Below, piece by piece: positions 52,356 to 63,785 of a stretch of DNA of 64,000 nt (position 1 is the first letter of the stretch; each line of letters begins with the position of its first letter). The notes under the pieces are model-generated. The model did no database searches. It saw nothing but the letters and a program-made list of their open reading frames with translations, and was not told where the DNA came from. This DNA comes from Temnothorax longispinosus (Eukaryota > Arthropoda > Insecta > Hymenoptera > Formicidae): contig NC_092358.1 in the NCBI RefSeq assembly GCF_030848805.1, positions 12,626,433 to 12,690,432 on the forward strand. The letters run 5' to 3'. Position numbers and translations under genes: made by a program.

Positions 52356-52869
52356 TTATTCATATCTTCTATTTGTCCACATTTGAATATCGGCAATTCT
52401 ATTTCTTTTATCATTACCCGTTTCACAAATGGCATTGTCTTCATTCCGGTTCTCATCCTCATTTTCAGGTTCGTCGTCACTTAAATCGATTTCATCATTA
52501 CATCGGATACAAATATTATACAGAACATAAGCAGCAATAACAACTATTTTCATTTCGTTTATGAGAGACATATTTAAATATTTTAATCTTCTAAATCTAC
52601 ATCTTAGTCTTCCAAATGCTTGCTCAATGACAATTCTCTTTGAACTTAATTTTTTATTGTAAAACTTTTGTCTTTGAGACAAATGCCCATTATCACGGAA
52701 TGGTGTTAATATAAATAAGGGGTTAAAGTGTGTATGCAGAATCTCCTAAAATATGAGCTCCTTCTGGTATAAGTGTTGGATTTTCTGCAAGTGCCTGACC
52801 AATTAGACTTTCTCTCCACATTCGAGCATCATGAGTTGCACCGGGCCATCCAACAAAGATGTCAATAAA

Positions 52870-54460
52870 GGAGGGGTGTCAATAAGGCCGTTTTTTGGAC
52901 CACGTCAGAATCGCTCCAAACTGTGGTATTTTCTTCCTACTGATGTAGCTCACAAACTCCTAGAACCGTTTGCTGTCCGAGCAATTAGAGGCTGAGAACG
53001 GGCAACTTGAAATCTAAAAAATCAATGGAGTTTTTCATATGGTGGTAGTGCCGGTCTCATTTCAGCATGTTATTGTTGGGAGGGAGGGAGAAAAGGAGGG
53101 TGGGGGAGGGAGGGGGAGGACCGGAACTGGAGAGAGAGAGAGACCTAGGGAAGGAGAGAGAAAGAAAAAACAAAAAATCCAAAAGAAGCAAGAGGGTGCC
53201 CGAAAAAGATAGAAGAAAATATCGAGGGAGGGAGAACAACCCAAAACGGAGAGAGGAAAAGAGAGAGAGGGAAAAGGGAGGAAAATAAGATGGGAGGGAA
53301 AGAGACCGGGGGAGAGGCAAAGAGAGGGGGGAGGGAGAGGAAAAAAAAAGGGGACGACAGACGGGAAAAAAAAAAAAAATAAAAAAAAAAAAAAAAAAAA
53401 ACAAAGGAAAAAAAAAAAAAAAACAGAAAATAAAAAAAAAAAAAAAATAAAAATATGGGGAAAAAAAGAAAGAAGATGGAGAGATGCGAGAGGAAAAAGG
53501 GAAGGAGGGAGGGGAGCTAGGGGGGACAGGGGAGAGAGGCGGAAAAGAGAGTGGAGGGGAGGGAGAGAGGGAGGGGGTCCAGAGCTAGATCTCTCTCGCG
53601 TCTCTGCGAGAGCGCTATCTAGATCGCGCGAGAGGAGGGAGCGAGAGATAGAGAGAGAGAGAGAGGAGAGAGAGGAGAGAGAGAGAGAGAGAGTAGAGAG
53701 AGAGAGAGAGAGAGAGATCTCGCTGAAAGAGAGAGAGAAAAAGATAGGGAAGAGGAAACTCGAAGAAAGAGAAAGAAATCAGGAACAACATGGTGAATCT
53801 CTTGGCCAGACTCCCCTGCCTCCCCTCACAGCCCATCACCTAACTCAGCCACCCTTTGCCTCTCTCTTTCTTTTTCTCCCTCCCACCCTTTTTCTGTCTC
53901 TCTCCCCCTCTACTTCTCTCCCCCTCTACCTCTCACCCTCCCTCCCTCCCTCTCTCCCAACAATTACATGCTGAAATGAGACCGGCACTACCACCATATG
54001 AAAAACTCTATTGATTTTTGAGATTTCAAGTTGCCCGTTCTCAGCCTCTAATTGCTCGGACAGCAAACGGTTCTAGGAGTTTGTGAGCTACATCAGTAGG
54101 AAGAAAATACCACAGTTTGGAGCGATCCCTCCCTCTCTCTCCCTCCCTCCCTTCCTCTCTCTCTCTCCCCCTTCTCCCCCTCTCCCCTCCCTCTTCCTTC
54201 CCCTCCCTTCCTTCCCCCTCTACCTCCCACCCTCCCTTCCTCCCTCCCTCTCAACAATGACATGCTGAAATGAGACCAGCACGACCACCATGTGAAAAAT
54301 TCCATTGATTTTTGAGACTTCAAGTTGCCCGTTCTCAGGCTCTAATTGCTCGGACAGCAAACGGTTCTAGGAGGTTGTGAGCTACATCGGTAGGAAGAAA
54401 ATACCACAGTTTGGAGCGATTCTGACGTGGTCCAAAAAACGGCCTTATTGACACCCCTCC
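52870..54460. mobile_element. 1.6-kb foldback insertion in the transposase exon
   Basis: Terminal inverted repeats of about 220 bp start GGAGGGGTGTCAATAAGGCC and continue with TTTTTTGGACCACGTCAG. A third partial copy lies at about 53955-54125. The interior is almost wholly purine-rich (53080-53750) and then pyrimidine-rich (53830-53960), with poly-A runs. Flanks are AAA and TTT, and removing it restores the transposase frame exactly, so no target duplication is apparent. No coding capacity is seen. Confidence 0.65.
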
Positions 54461-55007
54461 TTTACATTTTGCATCGCACATCCCTTGTAAAAGAATCGAA
54501 TGGAATCCTTTTCGGTTATAATAACTCATAGCATCGTCTTTTGGAGCTGGAATTTCTATATGCATTCCATCAACCGCACATATCACGTCTGGGAAATTAT
54601 TTGGTCCTCTGGGCTCGTTAAACTCTCGTCTTATATTTTGGAATTCTGCCTGATTTTGCCAGTATAGGTGTTCATTTATCATATTACACAAAGCACCGCA
54701 TACATCGTAAAATAATTTATGTACAGTACTTGGGCTTAAGTTAAATAGATTACTAACTTCTCGAAAAGAATCTTGATTTCCTAGGAACCACACAGTTGGC
54801 AATATTGCTTTTTCCAAAGGTACATTAGGATGACCTCCATTATTATTATTATTATTAGACTCAAGAATAGGACCAACTGCTCTTCTGACAACCTAATATT
54901 ATTAAATTAATATTAAATTATTAATTATATAATGTAATAAATATATACATATACAATTTATATACATTTATTACGTATATATCTATATACACATATAATG
55001 TATACTA

Positions 55008-55436
55008 CCTTGATCAAAAAGTTCCCGGAATTTATTTAGAAAATGCAAAATACAAGTTTATTCATCAATATTAATATTGTCCCCTTCAAAGTACTCCCCA
55101 TCGACTGCAACGCACTTATGCCAGCGCTTGATCCAATCCTCGAAACATTTTTTATACTCGGTGTTCGGTATGGCCATCAGAGCCGTCTTCGATTTTTCCA
55201 TTATCTCCTCTCGGCTGTTAAAACGCGTTCCCCGTAGTGGTTTTTTTATTCGATTGAACAGAAAGAAGTCGCAGGGAGCCAAATCAGGTGAATTCGATGG
55301 CTGTTGGATGGTATTCGTTCCGTTCTTGGTCAAAAAGTTGCGGATAATGATGGCATTAACGCACCGTCGCACAATTCCATGAGACCAATTCCGTGAGACG
55401 AAAATGTGACGGAAATGTTTTGTCATGCATTACAGA
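55008..55436 (-). pseudogene. Mariner transposase 3' fragment
   Basis: The minus-strand frame ends TTGATCAAAAAGTTCCCGG-type inverted-repeat DNA at 55010-55035. Coding landmarks are PSNSPDLAPCDFFLFNRIKKPLRG, AIPNTEYKKCFEDWIKRWHKCVA and YFEGDNI, the last catalytic block of mariner transposases. The 5' two thirds, including the first catalytic Asp, is absent. It lies within or beside the Harbinger transposase intron and is a different mariner from that at 2781-3965. Confidence 0.75.
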
Positions 55437-55903
55437 AATTGTATGAAAATAATTTTCTACTTATTTCTGCACTTTTATACGTTCCTGCTCCTGCATGTAG
55501 ACAAAAAATGGATGTAATGTGTGCGTGTATATATTTAAAATGTCAAATTAATAAATTAAATAAACAATATTAACATCATCCAATAACAGCAGTTCTTCAT
55601 CAGAACTATCTTCTGATGATGAGTCAGAATCTGAGCTATTAATGAGATCCATAGCTTGATCAATAATGTTACGGAAAATTAAATCGTCCATTCTAAATCC
55701 ATCCGCCATTTCTGAAAATTGAAATTTTTAAATAAAATTTGCTTAAAGGTATTCAAAAAAAATTAATATCTTACAATATATACAATTAAAATTCACATAC
55801 ATAACTTTTTTAAATAAAAAACAAATATTTTCATAATATGATTTGTGTTTCTGTAAAAAAATGAAAAATAAATAATGAAAATAATTAATTTTTCTAAAAT
55901 AAT

Positions 55904-55998
55904 ATTAATATCTCAGTGAGAAATGACCCGTCGAATCGACGTCTATAGACGTCGATAGACGTCGATTCGACGGGTCATTTATTCTCACTGGGATATTA
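55904..55998. repeat. 95-bp near-perfect hairpin
   Basis: ATATCTCAGTGAGAAATGACC and its inverted counterpart enclose GTCGAATCGACGTC and a GACGTCTATAGACGTC centre. It is a strongly self-complementary sequence without coding potential, either a very small MITE or a structural element. Confidence 0.6.
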
Positions 55999-56218
55999 AA
56001 ATATAATATTATACTGTATCCTATTTTAAAATGTTATTATATTTTATTCAAATAATAATTCATGTTTATTTAACATTTCTTTACTTACACACACACACTC
56101 CAATTACAATCTTGAGCAGCCAATTCACGCAGGCGCTCGTTCGGCAAATTGTGTCACGTGACTCGCAGATGAGAAACGCAGTAAATGCGCTAATTGCTGC
56201 ATAAACGAACGCACCCCA

Positions 56219-56938
56219 AGTCTCTCTCACAATGTCACTAAATTCCCTGCATAAAATGTCGGATTGAAAAGATTAATTTAAATTCTGCTTTCTGATGCGA
56301 AGAAAGGGATTGGTTCGCAAGAATTCACTTAGCTTAAAATATTCCTCGCATTCAATCGCAATCGATAACCTTCAAACAAATGCGAATTCTCGCATTAAAA
56401 AGGATTCACTTCTTCTGCTAATTGTTTTTGGATTCAGAGGCATACAAGATTTTCACGTTCTATTCCCAGTATCGCACTGAAAAGTATTGACCGTGATCCA
56501 ATCTGAAATTGTTGCAAAGCAGAATTCATGACAAAATCTCGTGAATGCAAAACAATATTTTTGAATAAGACGTTTTATGCAGGGTTCTCACTTTTCCGCC
56601 AACGAATTTGATGGCAAAAGAGTTCGCGTGAAAAGTTTCACTTTTCGATGTTCCGCCGGATTACATGATCACGAGTTCACGTGGAACTTTTCACTTTTCG
56701 CCTTTCCGCCCTAGGGGAAAAGTTACATGATCGCTGCCCTGAAGGGTCTCTAGGTTCAATGGTATTTTGAGAGGTGAAAATTACAAAAGTGAACAGATTT
56801 AAATTTCGACAAATGAAATGAGGTTGTTCACTAACTTTTGCTCCCGCACAGGGGAGCCACTGTGCCTGGTAGTTAGCGGCGTTTGCGTTTGAAATTTGTT
56901 TCAAAGCAGCGAAAGAATCATTATTAATTGTGATAATA
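56219..56938. other. Spacer upstream of the SAP gene
   Basis: No gene is recognised. Between about 56585 and 56720 a motif with AACTTTTCACTTTTCG recurs three times. The last 100 bp should contain the SAP gene promoter. Confidence 0.35.
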
Positions 56939-57599
56939 ATGAGTGGCGAAAAATACGCAAATTGGTCTGTGGAAAAATTAAAAAAAGAGCTCCGTTTTCG
57001 GAGAGCAAAAGTAACGGGGAAAAAGAAGGATTTACAAGATCGGTAAGGTGAAATGTCATAAAAAATGAGGTTATTAATTCAATTAATAAATTTTTAGGTT
57101 TACAACACGTATAAGTGATTTATTACAATGGTGTATGAAGATGAAATGAATGTAATTATTTTCAGATTAATTTATTATGATCGAAATAATAATTTTTGTA
57201 CGGAAAGCGCAGATGTCTCCGATAATTCATTATTCAACACACCGGATCCTGCAGCATACAGAGATATTAGTAGTAACTGTATATTACCACAAATAACAGA
57301 GCAGCATATACGGTTATTTTTGGAGAGATATAGCGTGAACGGAGACTTGCGCAAAGAAATGTACCAGAATGAATTTTTACTGAATGCTCGCATACCGGTA
57401 CGTAATAACGAAACCTACCTTAGAGGACAGTGTAAGGCGCAAATGAGGAAACATGTCGCAGCTGACGGAAATACAGGTTTCACTGACTGTTTCTTCATGG
57501 TCTACACGTGGGATTTCTTCCAAAATCTGTCTGTCTGCACATCCATGCATCTCCATAATCTCTGTAACATTTATATATATATATATATTATTTATGAAT
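56939..57599 (+). CDS. SAP-domain protein, N-terminal exons
   Basis: Exon 1 is 56939-57042 and exon 2 starts at 57166 after TTTTCAG. They join in phase (CG|A) to give a SAP motif: WSVEKLKKELRFRRAKVTGKKKDLQDRL. The rest (YYDRNNNF, DPAAYRDISSNCILPQITEQHI, YLRGQCKAQMRKH) resembles the start of the SAP/SWIM/YqaJ proteins that accompany some Harbinger and ISL2EU elements in insects. After RKHV the frame drifts into a TATA repeat and ends, so the SWIM and nuclease parts are missing. The relic at 6011-12485 is of the same protein type but a different region. The family match is from memory. Confidence 0.45.
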
Positions 57600-57673
57600 A
57601 ATGGAATAGAATACAATTATATAGTGGCACTCACCGCTAATTTTGCTGCTAGTATGATTGTCTCCTGGTCTGT

Positions 57674-57991
57674 CTAAAACTCCGGTCCCTTGTTTACTAG
57701 CTGCATTATGTAAAGCGTCTTCTGCATCTTTTTCCCTCCATTTGTCTCTGTGTCATCTATCACTTTCCTTGTGTTAACCTCGACCGTTTTATTGCTGTCT
57801 TTTAGTTTTTCTTCTGTAGCTACAATGTTTGTAGTACCTGGAACATTCACTTCTGCAATTTGAATACATGCTGTAACACAGTCTTCCTTCAATTCCATGT
57901 AGTTTCTATCTACAGTGCTTTCTGTTTCTCCAAATAACATTTTTCTTATATCAGAAGCTTTTATTCGCTTGGTATATAGAAGGTACTGCAT
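57674..57991 (-). CDS. Uncharacterised antisense ORF
   Basis: 105 codons, MQYLLYTKRIKASDIRKMLFGE. Lys/Glu/Thr-rich without a recognised domain. Past its TAG the frame continues TDQETIILAAKLA to a GTGAGT donor, so the stop may be a nonsense change in an exon of a longer gene. It lies between two transposon gene fragments, which suggests transposon origin. Confidence 0.3.
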   Translation of the reverse strand: MQYLLYTKRIKASDIRKMLFGETESTVDRNYMELKEDCVTACIQIAEVNVPGTTNIVATEEKLKDSNKTVEVNTRKVIDDTETNGGKKMQKTLYIMQLVNKGPEF

Positions 57992-58613
57992 GAGGTTTCA
58001 AATTTTTCCTTTTAAGCGTTAACCCTGTAAAAATAATTAAATAATATAATTTTATAGTGTGGTATAAGATAAAAGTTTACTCATTTGTGCGACTTACCCG
58101 TACATTTGGTTGTTTTAAAGAAATCATCTTCCTTAAGGGGATGCTAAAGCCGTTCAAATTACCGACAATTACAGTCAAAGGTCTCATTTCGAAACGGCTT
58201 TACAGATCGCAAAATCCTTTTACAGGAGTAAAGTAGAGGTACTAATAAAGGGTGGGATTGTCAAATAATTAGTAATAATTGAAAATAATTTTAAAATTCT
58301 GTCACCTCATAACCTTATTTTCTAATATAAACAGTTGTATACGTAATATGTACGAAATTAAACTTTCCCACCCTTCAGAAGACGTGCACAAACAATAACG
58401 TACCTTTGAAATTGAGATTGAAAGCCTGGAATAAAAATGAGAGCTTTGAAACGATCGTGTATATTTTTCACAAAAATATTCACGCAGAGCAGCAATTATG
58501 TCACAGCAGTAGTTCACGGATCTTGCGAGAGATGGCGCGATGGCGCACGCAGCTGTGGGCAGTTTCGGGGTTGGCTACATTGTCTGGTTCCTACACAGCA
58601 ATCGAACCAGGAC
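57992..58613. other. Spacer left of the foldback element
   Basis: No supported gene. Open frames of 90-100 codons at the right edge run into the foldback repeats and are composition artefacts. Confidence 0.35.
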
Positions 58614-58622
58614 AGATATATG

Positions 58623-61600
58623 ACCTCTATGAAGTTGGCCGGACAACTTCAACGTATCGAACTTTCATTAATTGGAATCGATTGGTGGTCGTTTGGTGGT
58701 CTTTGGTAGTCTAGTCCGATCGTTTGGTGGTTAGTCGTTTTCCTGTAAAATAAAAATAAAATTTCCGGTGTGAAGTTAGCCGGACAATTTTTATTTTTCA
58801 ACCAATTTAACTTTTTTATAGCTCATTCGACGCGGAATCGTTTGGTGGTCACGAATATAACCGGTAAAACGTTTGGTGGTCAACCGTTTTCCCAGAAAAT
58901 AGAAAAAACCGTATGCGCATAATGCCGTATTCGGAACAATTGTATTTATCACCCAAATTGACTTTGATAGGGCTCAATCGACGCGGAATCGTTTGGTGGT
59001 CACGAATATCGTCATTAAAACGTTTGGTGGTCAATCGTTTTCCTAAGAAATAGAAAAAACCGTACTCTCACGCCATTGGTCGCATGACTCCGTGACGTTA
59101 GCTCGGTAATTTGATGGATAAACATTATTTATCAATCAAATTGACTTCCATACGGCTCAATCGACGCGGAATCGTTTGGTGGTCACGAATATAATCAGTA
59201 AAACGTTTGGTGGTCAACCGTTTTCCCAGAAAAAAGGAAAAACCGTATGCTCACGCCATTGGTCGTATGACCCTGTGCTATTAGTCAGAAAAATTGTATT
59301 TGTCACCCAAATTGACTTTGATAGGGCTCAATTGACGCGGAATCGTTTGGTGGTCACGAATATTGTCATTAAAACGTTTGGTGGTCAATCGTTTTCCTAA
59401 GAAATAGAAAAAACCGTACTCTCACGCCATTGGTCGCATGACTCCGTGACGTTAGCTCGGTAATTTGATGGATAAACATTATTTATTAATCAAATTGACT
59501 TTCATACGGCTCAATCGACGCGGAATCGTTTGGTGGTCACGAATATCGTCATTAAAACGTTTGGTGGTCAACCGTTTTCCCAGAAAAAAGGAAAAACCGT
59601 ATGCTCACGCCATTGGTCGTATGACCCTGTGCTATTAGTCAGAAAAATTGTATTTGGCACCCAAATTGACTTTGATAGGGCTCAATCGACGCGGAATCGT
59701 TTGGTGGTCACGAATATTGTCATTAAAACGTTTGGTGGTCAATCGTTTTCCCAAGAAATAGAAAAAACCATACTCTCACGCCATTGGTCGCATGACTCCG
59801 TGACGTTAGCTCGGTAATTTGATGGATAAACATTATTTATCAATCAAATTGACTTTCATACGGCTCAATCGACGCGGAATCGTTTGGTGGTCACGAATAT
59901 TGTCATTAAAACGTTTGGTGGTCAATCGTTTTCCTAAGAAATAGAAAAAACCGTACTCTCACGCCATTGGTCGCATGACTCCGTGACGTTAGCTCGGTAA
60001 TTTGATGAATAAACATTATTTATCAATCAAATTGACTTTCATACGGCTCAATCGACGCGGAATCGTTTGGTGGTCACGAATATCGTCATTAAAACGTTTG
60101 GTGGTCAATCGTTTTCCTAAGAAATAGGTAAAACCGTACTCTCACGTCATTGGTCGTATGACTTCGTGACGTTAGCTCAGTAATTTGATGGATAAACATT
60201 ATTTATCAATCAAATTGACTTTCATACGGCTCAATTTGATTGATAAATAATGTTTGTCCATCAAATTACCAAGCTAACGTCACGGAGTCATGCGACCAAT
60301 GGCGTGAGAGTACGGTTTTTTCTATTTCTTAGGAAAACGGTTGACCACCAAACGTTTTAATGACAATATTCGTGACCACCAAACGATTCCGCGTCGATTG
60401 AGCCCTATCAAAGTCAATTTGGGTGCCAAATACAATTTTTCTGACTAATAGCACAGTCATACGACCAATGGCGTGAGCATACGGTTTTTCCTTTTTTCTG
60501 GGAAAACGGTTGACCACCAAACGTTTTACTGATTATATTCGTGACCACCAAACGATTCCGCGTCGATTGAGCCGTATGGAAGTCAATTTGATTGATAAAT
60601 AATGTTTATTCATCAAATTACCGAGCTACCGTCACGGAGTCATGCGACCAATGGCGTGAGAGTACGGTTTTTTCTATTTCTTAGAAAAACGGTTGACCAC
60701 CAAACGTTTTAATGACAATATTCGTGACCACCAAACGATTCCGCGTCGATTGAGCCCTATCAAAGTCAATTTGGGTGACAAATACAATTTTTCTGACTAA
60801 TAGCACAGAGTCATACGACCAATGGCGTGAGCATACGGTTTTTCCTTTTTTCTAGGAAAACGGTTGACCACCAAACGTTTTACTGATTATATTCGTGACC
60901 ACCAAACGATTCCGCGTCGATTGAGCCGTATGGAAGTCAATTTGATTGATAAATAATGTTTATCCATCAAATTACCGAGCTAACGTCACGGAGTCATGCG
61001 ACCAATGGCGTGAGAGAACGGTTTTTTCTATTTCTTAAGAAAACGGTTGACCACCAAACGTTTTAATGACAATATTCGTGACCACCAAACGATTCCGCGT
61101 CGATTGAGCCCTATCAAAGTCAATTTGGGTGCCAAATACAATTTTTCTGACTAATAGCACAGAGTCATACGACCAATGGCGTGAGCATACGGTTTTTCCT
61201 TTTTTCTGGGAAAACGGTTGACCACCAAACGTTTTACTGATTATATTCGTGACCACCAAACGATTCCGCGTCGATTGAGCCGTATGGAAGTCAATTTGAT
61301 TGATAAATAATGTTTATTCATCAAATTACCGAGCTACCGTCACGGAGTCATGCGACCAATGGCGTGAGAGTACGGTTTTTTTCTATTTCTTAGAAAAACG
61401 GTTGACCACCAAACGTTTTAATGACAATATTCGTGACCACCAAACGATTCCGCGTCGATTGAGCCCTATCAAAGTCAATTTGGGTGCCAAATACAATTTT
61501 TCTGACTAATAGCACAGAGTCATACGACCAATGGCGTGAGCATACGGTTTTTCCTTTTTTCTAGGAAAACGGTTGACCACCAAATGTTTTACTGATTATA

Positions 61601-62167
61601 TTAGTGACCACCAAACGATTCCGCGTCGATTGAGCCGTATGGAAGTCAATTTGATTGATAAATAATGTTTATCCATCAAATTTCCGAGCTAACGTCACGG
61701 AGTCATGCAACCAATGGCGTGAGAGTACGGTTTTTTCTATTTCTTAGGAAAACGATTGACCACCAAACGTTTTAATGACGATATTCGTGACCACCAAACG
61801 ATTCCGCGTCGATTGAGCCCTATCAAAGTCAATTTGGGTGATAAATACAATTGTTCCGAATACGGCATTATGCGCATACGGTTTTTTCTATTTTCTGGGA
61901 AAACGGTTGACCACCAAACGTTTTACCGGTGATATTCGTGACCACCAAACGATTCCGCGTCGAATGAGCTATAAAAAAGTTAAATTGGTTGAAAAATAAA
62001 AATTGTCAGGCTAACTTCACACCGGAAATTTTATTTTTATTTTACTGGAAAACGACTAACCACCAAACGATCGGACTAGACTACCAAAGACCACCAAACG
62101 ACCACCAATCGATTCCAATTAATGAAAGTTCGATACGTTGAAGTTGTCCGGCCAACTTCATAGAGGT
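58623..62167. mobile_element. 3.5-kb foldback element with 9-bp target duplication (Mutator-like)
   Basis: AGATATATG flanks both ends (58614-58622 and 62168-62176). The element starts ACCTCTATGAAGTTGG and ends with its complement. The two arms (to about 60233 and from 60234) are inverted arrays. A unit of about 360 bp alternates two sub-blocks, each carrying CGACGCGGAATCGTTTGGTGG and AAAACGTTTGGTGGTCAA. A 9-bp duplication with very long inverted repeats fits the Mutator superfamily, non-autonomous foldback type. No transposase is seen. Confidence 0.75.
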
Positions 62168-62176
62168 AGATATATG

Positions 62177-62348
62177 ATTGTGGCTGCGGTCCAGTAAGCG
62201 CTACCAAATGCTCCAAACGCCACGCTCCAAGTGCTATGAAAGGAGCGGTCCACGAACGCTTCGAGTGCTACAATCGCTATACAAGTGGACCAGGCTGTAG
62301 CACTTGTAGCAGTGGTAGCATGTGATTAGCACAATAGCGTGAATCAGA
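62177..62348. other. Possible 5' region of the second Harbinger element
   Basis: Contains GTGCTAC/GTAGCAC-type inverted motifs (GTAGCACTTGTAGCAGTGGTAGC, GAGTGCTACAATCGC). It may be subterminal transposon sequence preceding the transposase start. Confidence 0.3.
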
Positions 62349-63785
62349 ATGGAACGTAATATACCGATAATACCTATTGTAATAGCTAGTATGGATGTTT
62401 TTGATATTCCATCTTTATTCGAAGATGATGAAGATGATGTAATATATAATGCATGTATAAAATCAGTAATAGAAAAAGGTAAAACAAAACGGGAAAATAT
62501 TCCTAAAATTGAGGGTTACGTGGAAAATATTGTCCCGTCACTTAGTGCAATGGAGTTTAAAAGCCATTTTAGGTAAAATTAATTCTATTATCTTCTTTTA
62601 TTACAATTTATTCCTCATATATTTCTTTTATTATAATTTCCTTTTATTACATATTTCTTTTATTACAATTTCTATTATTACCTATCCTCCGTATTAAACG
62701 CTCATAAAAACATTCCTTTATTTTTAGAATGTTGCCAGAGACATTTGAGTTTGTCTTAGGACAGATTGCAGAACGATTGCAAAGAACTGCAAATGGTAAT
62801 GAAATGATATCACCAGAAAAACAATTTTTAATTGCTTTATGGCGTATGGCAACGCCAGATTCTTACAGGTATGAATCATACTCTGTAATATTAATAAATG
62901 ATCATAAATTTAAAAAGCATGTACGAATCCTACGTTTCCAACATTTACATGTGTAAGCAGACACATATGATCATAAAAGGCGATTTTTGGCGACTCTGGT
63001 ATAAGCAACCAAAGGATACTAAATTGCACCAGAACCAATAGCAACCACCGATAGCAACTTTGATACATGTACCAAACCATACCAAACAATCGCCAAAAAT
63101 TGCTTAAACTACTTATAAACAAAACCAATTATACTTTTAAAAATACAGGAATAAATATAAAAATGTTTATATTTCTTTTACTACCAGTAACACAGTACAA
63201 AGTAAAATATTACGAACCTGAGCTTGGATGGAATAATGTGCTTTTCTGTTAATTTAATTAACATATTTTAGATCAATACACACTAGATTTGGAGTAGGAA
63301 AAGCTACAGCTATAAGAGCGGTACGACGAGTTACTCAAGCATTATGTGGTCTTGCTTCAATATTTATACAATGGCCGACAGAAGAAAAGATTGAAGAAAT
63401 TAAGCAAGGTTTTTCTCACGTTGGTGCCTTTCCAGGAACTATTGGAGCAATAGATGGCACACATATTAATATACCAGCTCCTAAGAAAAATCCAGAGGCT
63501 TATATTAACAGAAAAGGACATTATTCCATTCAAGCCCAGGTTTACAATTTTTTAGTTTGTATGTACTATGTTACTGGTAATAAAAAAGTATAAGTATTTT
63601 TAAATTTATTCTTGTATGTTTTAAGTATAATTGCTCTTGGTTGTAGGTTGTTTGTGATCATATGCGTGTGTTTACACATATAAATGTTGGAAACGTAGGA
63701 TCCGTACATGATGCTCGTGTATTCAGGTTATCAACTTTGCAAGACTATATTGCAGACCCATCAAAATTTCCTAATGATAGCCATT
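62349..63785 (+). pseudogene. Second Harbinger-type DDE transposase, multi-exon, 3' part lost
   Basis: Exons 62349-62572, 62728-62868, 63272-63539 and 63647-63785 join in phase at GTAAAA, GTATGA and GTTTAC donors. Exon 1 begins MERNIPIIPIVIASMDVFD and ends AMEFKSHFR. Exon 2 has MLPETFEFVLGQIAERLQ and FLIALWRMATPDSYR. Exon 3 has a helix-turn-helix (FGVGKATAIRAVRRV), GTIGAIDGTHINIPAP (first Asp) and INRKGHYSIQAQ. Exon 4 has NVGNVGSVHDARVFRLS (second Asp). After PNDSHL the family sequence stops, so the catalytic Glu region is gone. The transposase family is DDE_Tnp_4. It is clearly distinct from the copy at 52356-55709. Confidence 0.75.
62869..63271. repeat. Transposase intron containing an inverted piece of exon 4 and a small palindrome
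   Basis: 62918-62978 is, with a few changes, the reverse complement of exon-4 sequence at 63652-63712 (TGATCATATG...GTTTACACAT...GGAAACGTAGG). Next to it, GGCGATTTTTGGCGA at 62980 and CAATCGCCAAAAATTGC at 63088 are inverted. Confidence 0.55.

Larger units (their letters stand above)
52356..55709 (-). pseudogene. Harbinger DDE transposase, interrupted
   Basis: First exon 55709-55575 encodes 45 residues with a Ser/Asp/Glu-rich acidic end. The main exon starts at 54892 after TATTAG and carries LEKAILPTVWFLGNQDSFREV, a helix-turn-helix (FNLSPSTVHKLFYDV), and the first Asp in VICAVDGMHIEIPAPKDD. After the insertion at 52870-54460 it resumes with FIDIFVGWPGATHDARMWRE (second Asp) and EGAHILGDSAY. 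A frameshift lies near 52720, and then RIVIEQAFGRLRCRFRRLKYL holds the catalytic Glu region of DDE_Tnp_4. The N-terminal part between exon 1 and 54892 seems lost or replaced, with a mariner piece there. It catalysed cut-and-paste of the surrounding element. Confidence 0.75.
28652..56218. mobile_element. PIF/Harbinger-type DNA transposon carrying nested elements
   Basis: Terminal inverted repeats GGGTGCATTCGTTTATGCAG (28652-28671) and its complement CTGCATAAACGAACGCACCC (56199-56218, one mismatch) are flanked by CAA on both sides. Inside are the two genes expected of a Harbinger: a Myb/SANT-like gene (+) and a DDE transposase (-), facing each other. Subtracting the Polinton (21,010 bp including its duplication) and the 1,591-bp foldback leaves about 5 kb, a normal size. 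The CAA flank is unusual, since the family usually duplicates TWA, so the exact ends deserve checking. Confidence 0.7.

Noticed and set aside
53057..53404. Phe/Ser/Leu-rich frame and its antisense
   Set aside because: Simple-sequence purine/pyrimidine tracts inside the foldback insertion.
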